Shown in pieces: positions 16,173 to 25,116 of a stretch of 54,544 nucleotides of DNA; the first letter of the stretch is position 1; every line of letters begins with the position of its first letter. Source of the stretch: Desulfovibrio sp. Dsv1 (GTDB taxonomy: Bacteria; Desulfobacterota; Desulfovibrionia; Desulfovibrionales; Desulfovibrionaceae); NCBI GenBank assembly GCA_000403945.1, contig APFI01000050.1:1-54544 (forward strand), in the 5' to 3' direction. The notes under the pieces were generated by a model. That model was not told where the DNA came from. It worked only from the letters and a program-made list of their open reading frames with translations, and searched no databases. The translations under genes and the position numbers were made by a program.

Positions 16173-16361
16173 ATGAACAAAGAAGAACTTAACGCTGTGG
16201 CCACGGACGCTTTCAACCAGGCTCAGGACGGCCTGGCCGTGCCCCTTGACCCTGAACAGGCGGAAGGTATGGGCGCTTTCACGGAAGACGCTCTGACGCT
16301 GAAGGATATTCTGGAAGACACTCTTCTTGCGGCGGAAGGAGGGGAAGATGTCCGGGGATAA
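16173..16361 (+). CDS. small acidic protein of unknown function
   Basis: A 62-residue protein with many Glu and Asp, no membrane segment and no cysteine. The ATG at 16173 has GGGGAA 8 bases upstream and begins MNKEELNAVATDAFNQAQ; a frame opening 30 bases earlier would start inside traF. It overlaps the next gene by 14 bases, and the next gene's Shine-Dalgarno lies within it, suggesting coupled expression. I do not recognise it; position suggests a small accessory factor of DNA processing. Confidence 0.55.
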   Translation: MNKEELNAVATDAFNQAQDGLAVPLDPEQAEGMGAFTEDALTLKDILEDTLLAAEGGEDVRG

Positions 16362-18492
16362 GAAAGAGAGGATTCCATTCCATGAGGAATTTGCCGGCAA
16401 GGTTATCAAAATGCTGGAAGAGGGCACGGCTCCCTGGCAGAAGCCGTGGCATCCGGCGGAAAACCTTGCGCCGCGCAATCCGCTTTCCGGCACAGTCTAC
16501 AAGGGCGTGAACCGGCTGCACCTGGCCATGTCCGGCCATGAGGATCCGCGCTGGATGACGCTGAAACAGGCCAATGATGCAGGCTACCGTGTCAAGGCGG
16601 GCAGCCGCTCCACGGCTGTGGTCTACTACCAGTTCACGAAAGAACAGGATCGCATTGGAGAAGACGGCAAACCGGTTCTCGGCGAGGACGGCAAGCCGCA
16701 AAGGGAAACCGTTGCTCTTGAACGGCCCATCTTGCGCATGGCGCGCGTTTTTAATGCGCAGCAGGTGGAGAATTTTCCGCCGCTTGCAGAGCATGAAAAA
16801 GCCTTTGCATGGAATCCCCAGGAAAAGGCTGAGGCCGTGCTGACCAATTCCGGCGCTGTCATAAAACATGACCAGCATGATCGGGCTTTTTACCGTCCGT
16901 TAAATGATGAAATTCACCTGCCGTCCAAGGGTAGTTTCGATCAGGGCGACAAATACTATGCCACGGCCCTGCATGAGTTGGGACACTGGACCGGGCATCC
17001 TGACCGTATGAACCGGGAGTTCGGACCGTTCGGCTCGGCCACTTACGCCAAGGAAGAGCTGCGCGCGGAAATCAGCTCGTGGATGGTGGGTCAGGATATC
17101 GGCATAGGCCATGATCCAGGCCAGCATGCCGCCTATGTGAAGTCCTGGGTGAAGGCGCTCAGGGAAGATCCGCTGGAAATCATGCGCGCATGCCGTGATG
17201 CGGAGCATATCCGCGACTATGTTCTGGGGCTGGAAATGCAAAAAGAAAAGACTGTGGAGCAGGAGCGGCAACGAAGGGCTGCCGGGAAGGATATGGAGCG
17301 CGCGCCTTCGCCATCGAAGGATTCTGTCCGTGATCCGGCCCAAGCCAAAATCTATCTTCATGTGGCCTACAAAGACAAGGAGGCCGCCAAGGCCTTGGGA
17401 GCCCGCTGGGACGGCAAGCAAAAGCAGTGGTACGCGCCGGAAGGCACAGACCTTGTGCCTCTGCGGCGTTTCATGACGCCGCTTGAGCAGGCTTTTGCCG
17501 ATGCCAAAGCCATCACGCCGGCGGAAAATCTCTCTCCGCAGGAAGAGTTCGCGCGCAAGCTGGCGGACATGGGGCTGGATCTCAAGGGTCAGCTCCCGGA
17601 ACTGGACGGCAAAACTCACCGAGTCCCCTTGCTTTCCAAAAACGGTCGCAGTCTTGACGGGGCGTATTGCCTCCACGGCGACGGCGTTCCCGCCGGCTGG
17701 GCGCAAAACCACGTTACCGGCGAGAAGGTGAAGCTCGTGGCCACCGGCGTCGTACTCTCGCCGGCGGAACGCGAGCGGCAACAGCGGGAACGGACAGCAC
17801 GGATCCAGGCGGCGGAAGCGGAACGCGCCAGAGCGCGCGATGCCGCCGCCCGGCGTTGTCAGGGCATGTGGGACAGCTTCAGCCCGGCCGCTTCGTCTCC
17901 CTATCTGGAGAAAAAGGGCGTGGAAGCTTTCGGCCTCAAGGAAGATCAGGGCAACCTGATCGTTCCTCTGCGGAACATCGACGGTGAATTACGTGGTTTT
18001 CAGGCCATCGCGCCGGATGGGCAGAAGGCCTTTGCAACAGGCATTGAGAAAAAAGGCAATTTCCACCTGATCGGCGCTGAAGGCAAGAATCTGTCTCAAG
18101 GAGAGATTGTCCTCTGCGAAGGCTACGCCACCGGCGCTTCCCTGCACATGGCCACGGGCAAGCCCGTGGCGGTCGCCTTTGACGCGGGCAATCTGGAGTC
18201 GGTAGCCAAAAAACTGCGGGAGAAATTCCCCAATGCCGCCATCACCATCTGCGCGGATAATGATCACGCCATGAAAAGGGATGGCCAGCCCTACAATGTG
18301 GGGGTGGAGAAAGCCAAACTGGCAGCGCAGAAGGTCAACGGCAAGGTCAAGGTTCCCACGTTCACCGACAAGGAAAAGGCCCAAGGCCTGACGGATTTCA
18401 ATGATCTGCACAAGGCGCGCGGCCTTGAGGCCGTCCAGCGCCAGGTTGGAAAAGATCGCGTCAGAGATCAGGGCAAGGAGCTGCGCCGATGA
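16348..18492 (+). CDS. ArdC antirestriction / toprim-domain primase-like fusion protein (TraC-like)
   Basis: A 714-residue multidomain protein. Residues 1-300 are an ArdC-type single-strand DNA-binding and zincin region (IKMLEEGTAPWQKPW, and HELGHWTGHPDRM near 209 supplying HExxH). Around residues 330-375 is a short DUF5710-like segment (AAKALGARWDGKQKQWYAP). A toprim-like primase region follows, with IVLCEGYATGASLHMATG near 590 and ITICADNDHAM near 630. RP4 TraC is related in having an ArdC-like N-terminus and a primase. It would protect and prime the incoming strand in the recipient. The ATG at 16348 has GGAGG upstream. Its stop overlaps the topoisomerase start. Confidence 0.88.
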   Translation: MSGDKKERIPFHEEFAGKVIKMLEEGTAPWQKPWHPAENLAPRNPLSGTVYKGVNRLHLAMSGHEDPRWMTLKQANDAGYRVKAGSRSTAVVYYQFTKEQDRIGEDGKPVLGEDGKPQRETVALERPILRMARVFNAQQVENFPPLAEHEKAFAWNPQEKAEAVLTNSGAVIKHDQHDRAFYRPLNDEIHLPSKGSFDQGDKYYATALHELGHWTGHPDRMNREFGPFGSATYAKEELRAEISSWMVGQDIGIGHDPGQHAAYVKSWVKALREDPLEIMRACRDAEHIRDYVLGLEMQKEKTVEQERQRRAAGKDMERAPSPSKDSVRDPAQAKIYLHVAYKDKEAAKALGARWDGKQKQWYAPEGTDLVPLRRFMTPLEQAFADAKAITPAENLSPQEEFARKLADMGLDLKGQLPELDGKTHRVPLLSKNGRSLDGAYCLHGDGVPAGWAQNHVTGEKVKLVATGVVLSPAERERQQRERTARIQAAEAERARARDAAARRCQGMWDSFSPAASSPYLEKKGVEAFGLKEDQGNLIVPLRNIDGELRGFQAIAPDGQKAFATGIEKKGNFHLIGAEGKNLSQGEIVLCEGYATGASLHMATGKPVAVAFDAGNLESVAKKLREKFPNAAITICADNDHAMKRDGQPYNVGVEKAKLAAQKVNGKVKVPTFTDKEKAQGLTDFNDLHKARGLEAVQRQVGKDRVRDQGKELRR

Positions 18493-20648
18493 AGCTGCTG
18501 ATTGTGGAAAGCCCCGGCAAGATCAGGAAATTACAGGACATCCTGGGCGCGGAATGGCGCGTTGCCGCCAGTTGCGGCCATGTACGCGATCTGCCGAATC
18601 AGGGCTATGGCCTGGAGCCGCCGGATTTCAATCTCCGGTATACGGAAACCAAGCCGGATGTGCTGAAAAAGCTGGCCGCTCTGGCCAGGGACGCTGATGA
18701 GGTGTTTCTGGCCTCTGACCCGGATCGGGAAGGAGAGGCCATCTCCTGGCATCTGAAGGATGCGCTGGGGCTCAGCTCCTATAAGCGTGTGACCTATACG
18801 GCCATCACTCCCCAGGATGTCCGGTCGGGCCTGGACAGCCCGCGCGACATTGACATGAACCTCGTCCACGCCCAGGAAGCGCGTCGGGCTCTTGACCGCC
18901 TGTGCGGCTACAAGGTTTCAGGGCCGCTGTGTCGGGCGTTGCGGGAAGAAAAAATGTCCGCCGGGCGGGTACAGAGTCCTGCCGTCCGAATTGTGGTGGA
19001 GAGGGAGCGGGCCATCCGGTCCTTTGTCTCCACCACACATTACGGAGTGGAACTGCTGTTTGAGGCTGTGGAAAATATCTCCGAGGGCTGGAAGGCGGCC
19101 TGGTTGCCCGGGGAAGGCTGGCTGGAGGAGGGCCAGGAGTATTTCCTGGATCAAACCGCTGCCGGGAAAATAGCCGCTCTGCGGACTCTGGATATTCTCT
19201 CCTGCGAAGAGAAGGAAAGCCGCACGGCACCGCCCGCGCCTTTTACCACGTCATCATTGCAGCAGGCGGCCAGCAATGCCCTGAAGTTCAAACCCAAAAG
19301 GACGATGGAGCTGGCGCAGAAACTCTATGAGGCCGGGCATATAACCTACATGCGCACGGACAGCCCCAACTTGAGCGAAAGCGCCATTGCCGAGATCAGG
19401 GCCTATTGCGACGCCCAGGGCTGGCCCCTGCCGGCAAAATCGCGCACCTGGAAGAGCAAGGCCGGCGCCCAGGAGGCCCATGAGGCCATCCGCCCCACGC
19501 ATGTGGACATGGAAGAAGCCGGAGAAACGGACGATGAAAAAGCCCTGTACCGGCTGATCCGCATTCGGACGCTGGCCAGCCAGCTCGCGGATGCGGTCTT
19601 TGACGTGCGCGTGGCCAGGCTCGTCGGGGACGTGGACGGCAAAAGGGCCGTGTTTGAGGCTAAAGGCCGAACGCTCAGGGAACCGGGCTGGAAAGTGGTC
19701 ATGGCGACGGACGCTTCCCTGGCCGACGCTGAGGAAGCGGAGCCTGACAACGCCGTGCCGGACCTCAAGGCCGGATGCCAGGCAACGGCTATCCAGGGCG
19801 AAGTGAAGACGAAAAAGACAAAACCCGCCTCACGCTTCTCCGAGGCATCGCTGATCCGCGAGATGGAAAAGCGCGGCATCGGCCGCCCGGCCACCTATGC
19901 CGCCATCATGGAAAACATCACCTCACGCGCCTATGTGAAAGAAGAAAAAGGCTTTCTCGTGCCCACGCCGCGCGGAGAAAAGCTGGTGAACGCCCTCGTG
20001 GGCGCATTTGGCTTTCTGGATCTGGATTTTACCAGCCACATGGAAGAACGCCTTGATGACGTGGCCGGCGGCAAGGTCAGCTATGTGGAGTGCGTCGGCG
20101 TGTTCCATGCCCAGCTCATGGAAGAGCTGGGCAAGTTCGTCCAGGTGCACGCCGTCCCTTGTCCGGCCTGCGGTGATCAGGAGCAGTTCCGGCATATCCG
20201 CTCCAGGGAAAAAGGCTGGAATTTCTGGGGCTGCAAGGCCTGCGGTGCCACCTTCGCCGATGACAACGGTCGGCCTGGTCCCAGGCGGGAAAAGGGTACT
20301 GCGGAACTGACGGAGTTTTCGTGCGAGAAGTGCGGCAAGCCTCTCCAGCACCTCAAAGGTACGAAAAAAGACGGTTCCGGCCAGTATGACTTCTTTGCCT
20401 GCTCGGACAAGGAGTGCGACGCGAAGTACGACAATGTGGACGGCAAACCCGTTGCCCATGAGGCTCCGGCGCTGTCCGAACACAAGTGCAAAAAATGTGG
20501 CAAGCCACTGGCGTTGTTTGAAGGCACAAGTCGGGCGGGCAAGCCTTACAAAAAATTCAACTGTTCTGGTTACCCCCGTTGCCGGCAAAGTTATTGGGGA
20601 AAGGATGACGGTACGCCAGACTATGAAAATCCCGTCAAACCGAAGTAG
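18489..20648 (+). CDS. type IA DNA topoisomerase of the conjugative element
   Basis: A 719-residue TopA-like enzyme. The toprim domain starts LLIVESPGKIRKLQ, with SDPDREGEAISWHL holding the acidic metal-binding residues (about 77-90). The catalytic Tyr is in ITYMRTDSPNLS near residue 285. HEAIRPTH and IREMEKRGIGRPATYA are also conserved. Three C-terminal zinc fingers follow: CPACGD..CKACG, CEKCGK..CSDKEC and CKKCGK..CSGYPRC. Element-borne enzymes such as RP4 TraE are of this type and are thought to relax or decatenate transferred DNA. It overlaps the preceding gene by 4 bases (ATGA), so the two form an operon. Confidence 0.93.
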   Translation: MKLLIVESPGKIRKLQDILGAEWRVAASCGHVRDLPNQGYGLEPPDFNLRYTETKPDVLKKLAALARDADEVFLASDPDREGEAISWHLKDALGLSSYKRVTYTAITPQDVRSGLDSPRDIDMNLVHAQEARRALDRLCGYKVSGPLCRALREEKMSAGRVQSPAVRIVVERERAIRSFVSTTHYGVELLFEAVENISEGWKAAWLPGEGWLEEGQEYFLDQTAAGKIAALRTLDILSCEEKESRTAPPAPFTTSSLQQAASNALKFKPKRTMELAQKLYEAGHITYMRTDSPNLSESAIAEIRAYCDAQGWPLPAKSRTWKSKAGAQEAHEAIRPTHVDMEEAGETDDEKALYRLIRIRTLASQLADAVFDVRVARLVGDVDGKRAVFEAKGRTLREPGWKVVMATDASLADAEEAEPDNAVPDLKAGCQATAIQGEVKTKKTKPASRFSEASLIREMEKRGIGRPATYAAIMENITSRAYVKEEKGFLVPTPRGEKLVNALVGAFGFLDLDFTSHMEERLDDVAGGKVSYVECVGVFHAQLMEELGKFVQVHAVPCPACGDQEQFRHIRSREKGWNFWGCKACGATFADDNGRPGPRREKGTAELTEFSCEKCGKPLQHLKGTKKDGSGQYDFFACSDKECDAKYDNVDGKPVAHEAPALSEHKCKKCGKPLALFEGTSRAGKPYKKFNCSGYPRCRQSYWGKDDGTPDYENPVKPK

Positions 20649-20679
20649 GAGGGTAATGTGAAAAAAACGTCTTTCGGCA

Positions 20680-20940
20680 ATGTTTGAAAATAGTGTTGTC
20701 ATTCAGGACGGGGTGCATGAAGAAGTACTTTGTCCGCATTGCGACGAACCTCTTGTTTTTGGTATGAAAGATAATACGCACGAGTTTTCCACAGGGTTGA
20801 CAAAAATCCTTGAGTGTCTGGTTGTCGCGGAACACATGGGATATGTTCCCCCATTCCCGGATGACTGGTGGGTGTCGGCAAGCAGACGTTACGCTTTTAT
20901 CCCGGACGTTCGGAATCATTTGCAGCATAAAAGGGAGTAG
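20680..20940 (+). CDS. small CxxC protein of unknown function
   Basis: An 86-residue protein with one CPHCDEPL motif near residue 18, resembling half a zinc ribbon, then a mixed helical region ending HLQHKRE. It has no membrane segment. It follows the topoisomerase by 31 bases. A strong AGGAGG at 20648 sits in front of a GTG nine-codon frame rather than this ATG, so initiation here is uncertain. I do not recognise the family. Confidence 0.5.
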   Translation: MFENSVVIQDGVHEEVLCPHCDEPLVFGMKDNTHEFSTGLTKILECLVVAEHMGYVPPFPDDWWVSASRRYAFIPDVRNHLQHKRE

Positions 20941-20942
20941 AC

Positions 20943-21090
20943 ATGCACGTTTACAAGCTGAAAACAGGACTGCAACCTATCAAGCCTTATCGAAAAAGAG
21001 CAGTTTGAGCGTGATACCGGCAAACAGCCTCCCTGGTATCAGAAAAATGGGGATGAAATGGTTCAATACGCAGTCTGTCCAGCTTGTTAC
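20943..21090 (+). pseudogene. broken small ICE gene cut by the hsdM junction
   Basis: An ATG at 20943 opens MHVYKLKTGLQPIKPYRK and stops at 21008. The neighbouring +1 frame then reads LIEKEQFERDTGKQPPWYQ, then KNGDEMVQYAVCPAC, which looks like a real protein with a CxxC, before running into hsdM sequence out of frame. The simplest reading is one small gene with a frameshift near 20960-20989 whose 3' part was replaced by the restriction-modification island near 21090. I recall similar proteins on related elements but cannot check. Confidence 0.4.
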
Positions 21091-22156
21091 CGAAGTGCGT
21101 TCGGCGCATCTGTTCAACGGCTTATATGAGGGAATGCTCAAAGACCTGCAAAGTGCGGGCAAGGCAGGCGAGTTTTATACCCCCCGTCCCGTGACTTGCT
21201 TTATCGTCAAAATGGTTGCCCCCAAATTGGGTGAAAGTGTCCTTGACCCGGCCTGCGGCACGGGTGGATTTCTGGCCAGCGCCATCGACACCATGTTGCC
21301 CAAGGCAACAACCCCCGAAGCCTATCAGGTGCTTCAAGGCAGCATTCAGGGCATAGAAAAAAAGCCTTTTCCTTACCTTCTTTGCGTGACCAACCTCATT
21401 GCCCACGGCATAGACGTGCCCGACATCCGGCATGACAACACATTGCGTAAACCCGTCAGTGATTACACGCTCAAGCAGAAGGTGGATGTTATCATCACCA
21501 ACCCGCCTTTCGGAGGAGCCGAGGAAAAGGCCATAGCCAATTCCGTGCCTGCCGAACTGCGGAATACGGAAACCGCCGACTTGTTTTTGGTGCACATCAT
21601 GGCCTTGCTCAAAGACGGCGGGCGGTGCGGGCTGGTGCTGCCGGACGGCTTTCTTTTTGGCGACGGGGCCAAGGCCATGATCAAGAAAAAGCTTCTGGAA
21701 GAGAACGACCTGCACACCATCATCCGTTTGCCCAAGAGCGTCTTTGCCCCATATACCGGCATCAACACCAATTTGCTGTTTTTCACCAAGGGTAAGCCCA
21801 CAAAGGGTGTATGGTTCTATCGACTCGAAATGCCGCAAGGTTACAAGCATTTTTCCAAAACCAAGCCCATGCAGGATGAACACTTTAAACCTGTTCTTGA
21901 GTGGTGGGGTAAAGCAGAAAAAGGCCAATGGATTGGCCGCACGGAAAGTGATGTGTCGCAATATGTGCCGGTGGAAGACATTATTGCAGGCGGATATAAT
22001 CTTGATTTATGCGGCTTCCCGCATGAAACGGTGGAGATTTTGCCGCCTGAGGAGTTTATTGCCCACTACCTGCATGAAAAGAGCGTCATCTCTGGGCGTA
22101 TTGAAAGCATTCTTGGACGCATTTCTGCCGCCATGAATCAGGAGTTCAACGCATGA
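21047..22156 (+). CDS. hsdM: type I N6-adenine methyltransferase HsdM, N-terminally truncated
   Basis: A 369-residue HsdM: GEFYTPRPVTCFIVKM, SAM-binding DPACGTGGFL (near 62-71), catalytic NPPFGGAEE (NPPF motif), then LVLPDGFLFGDGAKAMIK and YTGINTNLLFFTKG. Full-length HsdM usually has about 100-150 more N-terminal residues forming the HsdM_N helical domain that contacts HsdS and DNA. Here homology begins abruptly at SVQLVTEVRSAHLFNGLYEG, and upstream in-frame codons look unrelated. The start shown is simply the first in-frame ATG of the recognisable region; no good ribosome-binding site precedes it. It overlaps hsdS by 4 bases (ATGA). Catalytic motifs are intact, but the protein is probably inactive as a complex subunit. 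Confidence 0.8.
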   Translation: MGMKWFNTQSVQLVTEVRSAHLFNGLYEGMLKDLQSAGKAGEFYTPRPVTCFIVKMVAPKLGESVLDPACGTGGFLASAIDTMLPKATTPEAYQVLQGSIQGIEKKPFPYLLCVTNLIAHGIDVPDIRHDNTLRKPVSDYTLKQKVDVIITNPPFGGAEEKAIANSVPAELRNTETADLFLVHIMALLKDGGRCGLVLPDGFLFGDGAKAMIKKKLLEENDLHTIIRLPKSVFAPYTGINTNLLFFTKGKPTKGVWFYRLEMPQGYKHFSKTKPMQDEHFKPVLEWWGKAEKGQWIGRTESDVSQYVPVEDIIAGGYNLDLCGFPHETVEILPPEEFIAHYLHEKSVISGRIESILGRISAAMNQEFNA

Positions 22157-23757
22157 AGGCCGCCGACCTGCGCAAGTCCATTCTTCAGGCAGCGGTGCAG
22201 GGCAAACTTGTGCCTCAGAATCCGCATGACGAGCCAGCGACTACGCTGCTGGAGCGGATCAGAAAAGAAAAGTCCCAGCTTATAAAAAAGGGAAAGATAA
22301 AAAAAGAAAAGCCGCTGCCGCCTATCACTGAAGACAAGATACCTTATGATCTGCCTGACAGGTGGGCTTGGTGCAGACTCGGCGAAGTGATAGAAAAAAA
22401 TACGGGTGGCGGCACGCCTTCAAAACAAAACAGTGATTATTGGGGAGGGGATATTCCTTGGGCAAGCGTCAAGGATATGAATGTCGAATATATCTCTAAA
22501 ACTGAGGATAATATTACCATAAAGGGTCTTGAAAATAGCTCAACTAATCTTATTGAAGAAGATAGCATAATTGTTTGCACAAGAATGGGGCTAGGAAAGA
22601 TTGCTGTCAATACAATCCCCTTGGCAATAAACCAAGACCTCCGAGCACTGCGATTATCAGCGTTCATTGATAAACAGTATTTTATTCTCGCCTATAAGAC
22701 ATTTGCCATTACTGGCTCTGGAATGACAGTCAAAGGGATTAAGATTGATGAGCTCCATAGCTTTCTCTTTCCTCTCCCTCCCCTTGCCGAACAGCAGCGC
22801 ATTGTCGTGGCCGTCAATGGACTCATGGCCCTCTGCGACGAGCTCGAAGCTGCTGAAAAAGAACTCAATATCCTTGAATCCGACTTTACTGAGTATCTGC
22901 CAAAATCCATTTTGCAGGCAGCAGTTCAAGGCAAACTGGTTCCGCAAAATATTCATGACGAACCTGCGGACAAACTCTTGGAGCGCATAAGGGCAGAAAA
23001 AGCCAAACTGGTAAAAAGTGGCAAACTCAAGAAAGAAAAGCCGCTTCCTCCCATCACTGAAGACGAAATACCCTATGACCTGCCTGACGGATGGGTTTGG
23101 TGTCGGCTGGGGGATGTCTGCCAAGTCAACCCGCGTAATAAGCTGACGGATGAAATGCATGTATCCTTTGTACCAATGACGCTTATCTCCAGTGACTTCT
23201 TTGGCGGGCACCAGCAAGAGCAAAGAGTATGGCGCGACGTAAAAAGTGATTTTACGCATTTTGCAGAAGGCGATATCGTCATTGCAAAGATAACACCTTG
23301 TTTTCAAAATAAAAAATCATGTATTGTGCGTGGGCTCAAAAATGGCTTTGGGGCTGGAACGACCGAACTGCATGTGCTTCGTCCCATTCACATTTTGCCA
23401 GAATACATTTTGATCTACGCCAAATCTCCAGATTTTTTGGATGATGGTGTAAAAAATATGACTGGGACAGCGGGACAACAAAGAGTACCAACAGACTTTG
23501 TGCGTAGTGCAATTATTCCACTCCCCCCTCTTGCCGATCAGCAACGTATCGTCGCCAAAGTCAACGAACTCATGTCGCTGTGCGATGCGCTCAAAGCCGC
23601 TCATGATACGCCTGTTGGCGCTTCAATAGCCGCAACAGTAATTCCTTTTCCGCCTCAGGAAGAGGAGCCGGAAATGCTCATGGCAGCGCGAGGTGCAGTG
23701 CCCAAGGCTCCTTCCAAGGCCTTGCAGAATGCGCGCAATAGATTGTTTGAGGATTAG
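22153..23757 (+). CDS. hsdS: type I specificity subunit HsdS with two target-recognition domains
   Basis: A 534-residue HsdS made of two homologous halves. Each half starts with KSILQAAVQGKLVPQN and HDEPA, then LLERIR and KKEKPLPPITED, then IPYDLPD and WCRLG, before its own recognition domain, and ends in FPLPPLAEQQRIV or IPLPPLADQQRIV. The two variable domains (about 75-215 and 325-470) differ, giving a bipartite target. The tail after 480 is Pro/Ala-rich and ends QNARNRLFED. It follows hsdM with a 4-base overlap. No hsdR gene follows, so it would at most direct methylation. Long near-identical repeats between the halves invite recombination. Confidence 0.92.
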   Translation: MKAADLRKSILQAAVQGKLVPQNPHDEPATTLLERIRKEKSQLIKKGKIKKEKPLPPITEDKIPYDLPDRWAWCRLGEVIEKNTGGGTPSKQNSDYWGGDIPWASVKDMNVEYISKTEDNITIKGLENSSTNLIEEDSIIVCTRMGLGKIAVNTIPLAINQDLRALRLSAFIDKQYFILAYKTFAITGSGMTVKGIKIDELHSFLFPLPPLAEQQRIVVAVNGLMALCDELEAAEKELNILESDFTEYLPKSILQAAVQGKLVPQNIHDEPADKLLERIRAEKAKLVKSGKLKKEKPLPPITEDEIPYDLPDGWVWCRLGDVCQVNPRNKLTDEMHVSFVPMTLISSDFFGGHQQEQRVWRDVKSDFTHFAEGDIVIAKITPCFQNKKSCIVRGLKNGFGAGTTELHVLRPIHILPEYILIYAKSPDFLDDGVKNMTGTAGQQRVPTDFVRSAIIPLPPLADQQRIVAKVNELMSLCDALKAAHDTPVGASIAATVIPFPPQEEEPEMLMAARGAVPKAPSKALQNARNRLFED

Positions 23758-23759
23758 CC

Positions 23760-24527
23760 GTGGATAGCCCAACGGCTAAAGCTGAATGGGTTCTGGCTAC
23801 ATATGGGGTTGGCGACAGACCAGCCGCTGCCCTGTACAGCATTGCCGAACAGGCGGGTATTCGTTACGGCTATGAGGAATTGCCCGAAGAACCGGACTTG
23901 TGCGGGGAGCTCCTCTACAAAGGCGAAAAAAAGGCCATTCTCATCAACACATTCAACAGTAAGCCTGTCCGCCAGACGTTCACATTTGCTCATGAGCTGG
24001 GCCATTACTTCCTGCAACACCCACCAAGCTATCGTGCTGACGGCACACGCGGTTTTGCCTGCACGCAAACCGACATAAAAAAAGGGCTCCAGCAAGAAGC
24101 GGAAGCTAACCGCTTTGCCGTAGCCCTGCTCATGCCTGAGCGCATGTTCCGTCCTCTCATGGCAGGTTCGGTACTGGACTTCACCCTCATTGACAGCCTT
24201 GCCAGAGAGTTCGAGGTGTCCAAACACGCCTGCTCATTCCGTATCCTTGACTTTATCCGTGATCCCTATGCGGTTATCACTTCCAGCGGGTACAACGTAA
24301 TAACCCTGAAGACATCACGAGCAGGACGCGGCTATCTGCCCGCCCTGAAAACCATTCCCCATGATACCGCCGCTCATGTCGCCATTACCCACAAGCGCAG
24401 CCAGGAGTCTTTCACGCCCTGCCCGCCTGAAAGGTGGCTGGCAAGGCCCATACCTGCGCAATACGTTTATGAATGCACGCGCGGTCATTTTGCCTCCGGC
24501 GTGGCGATGACCATCTTACGGTGGTAG
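23760..24527 (+). CDS. ImmA/IrrE-type metallopeptidase
   Basis: A 255-residue cytoplasmic protein with a zinc-peptidase motif FTFAHELGHYFLQH (HExxH near residue 79) and a downstream QEAEANRFAVALLMPE block that supplies the third metal ligand, as in the IrrE/ImmA family. ImmA cleaves the repressor of ICEBs1; many relatives pair with XRE regulators. No helix-turn-helix partner is next to it here. The C-terminal 80 residues (PERWLARPIPAQYVYE) form an extra domain. The start is GTG at 23760, 2 bases after the hsdS stop, so it is in the same transcription unit as the methylase genes. Confidence 0.82.
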   Translation: MDSPTAKAEWVLATYGVGDRPAAALYSIAEQAGIRYGYEELPEEPDLCGELLYKGEKKAILINTFNSKPVRQTFTFAHELGHYFLQHPPSYRADGTRGFACTQTDIKKGLQQEAEANRFAVALLMPERMFRPLMAGSVLDFTLIDSLAREFEVSKHACSFRILDFIRDPYAVITSSGYNVITLKTSRAGRGYLPALKTIPHDTAAHVAITHKRSQESFTPCPPERWLARPIPAQYVYECTRGHFASGVAMTILRW

Positions 24528-24545
24528 CCTGCGCTCCATGCATTT

Positions 24546-24845
24546 TTACTGTGCGCACGTTTTAGCTTGGTTCGCAGGAACTAGGGTAACCCCACCTTCA
24601 AGGGTAAACACACCTGACTTATCATTATTACAGGCCGTGCAGAAGGGTACAATCCACTCTCCATCAGCAGCAGGATTGTAGATATGTGCGCCAACCTCTG
24701 CGGCACCCTTGCAAGCTGCCACATAACAATTAGTCGGCCAGCTTTTTCCTGAGCCGTTAATCCAATGAACTTTCCAAGAGCCACAGTTACAACTGCGCTT
24801 CGATGTCCCACCCTTATTTTTCCACCCAGCAATAGGTAAACTCAT
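24546..24845 (-). CDS. small cysteine-rich protein of unknown function
   Basis: A 99-residue protein with metal-binding-like spacing: CNCGSWKVHW, then C, AACKGAAEVGAHIYN, and FCTACNNDKSG. The layout resembles small HNH-like or zinc-ribbon unknowns in which a VGAH segment precedes a CxxC. GGAGG lies 8 bases before the ATG at 24845. It is second in a two-gene reverse-strand operon with the gene at 24857, near the right end of the element, and converges on the ImmA-type gene with only 18 bases between. I do not know its function. Confidence 0.6.
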   Translation of the reverse strand: MSLPIAGWKNKGGTSKRSCNCGSWKVHWINGSGKSWPTNCYVAACKGAAEVGAHIYNPAADGEWIVPFCTACNNDKSGVFTLEGGVTLVPANQAKTCAQ

Positions 24846-24856
24846 GATAGCCTCCT

Positions 24857-25039
24857 TTATGAACGTCTCCCGTCCTCTTCCTTGGCAACACCCTTGAACG
24901 GTTCGCCGTCTTGTTTGACATCAATGAACTTGCCAGTATTGGCATCTCGCTTCGTCCAGTTTCCAGTTTTAGGGTTTTGTGATTGAGTGCGATCGTTGAC
25001 GGAGCCTTTTCGATGACCTTCACCAGTGTTTTTAGCCAT
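24857..25039 (-). CDS. small basic hydrophilic protein, widespread unknown family
   Basis: A 60-residue Lys/Asn/Gly-rich protein beginning MAKNTGEGHRKGSVNDR, then NPKTGNWTKRDANTG, KFIDVK and a C-terminal KGVAKEEDGRR. It matches a pattern I know as a small conserved unknown found near mobile elements and in many bacteria. GGAGGG lies 6 bases upstream of the ATG. No domain is visible. An overlapping 94-codon frame on the same strand is rejected because its composition is not protein-like. Confidence 0.65.
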   Translation of the reverse strand: MAKNTGEGHRKGSVNDRTQSQNPKTGNWTKRDANTGKFIDVKQDGEPFKGVAKEEDGRRS

Positions 25040-25116
25040 TTTGCCCTCCCATGTATTTTTTTGTACATAATCATTGACAAGCCACTGTCAAGGCACAAAT
25101 TTCAGCACTCACTGCT

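Noticed and set aside
20810..21046. N-terminal extension of hsdM from an upstream ATG
   Set aside because: The codons read antisense-like composition over other small genes and show no HsdM_N similarity; the truncation is real in this sequence.
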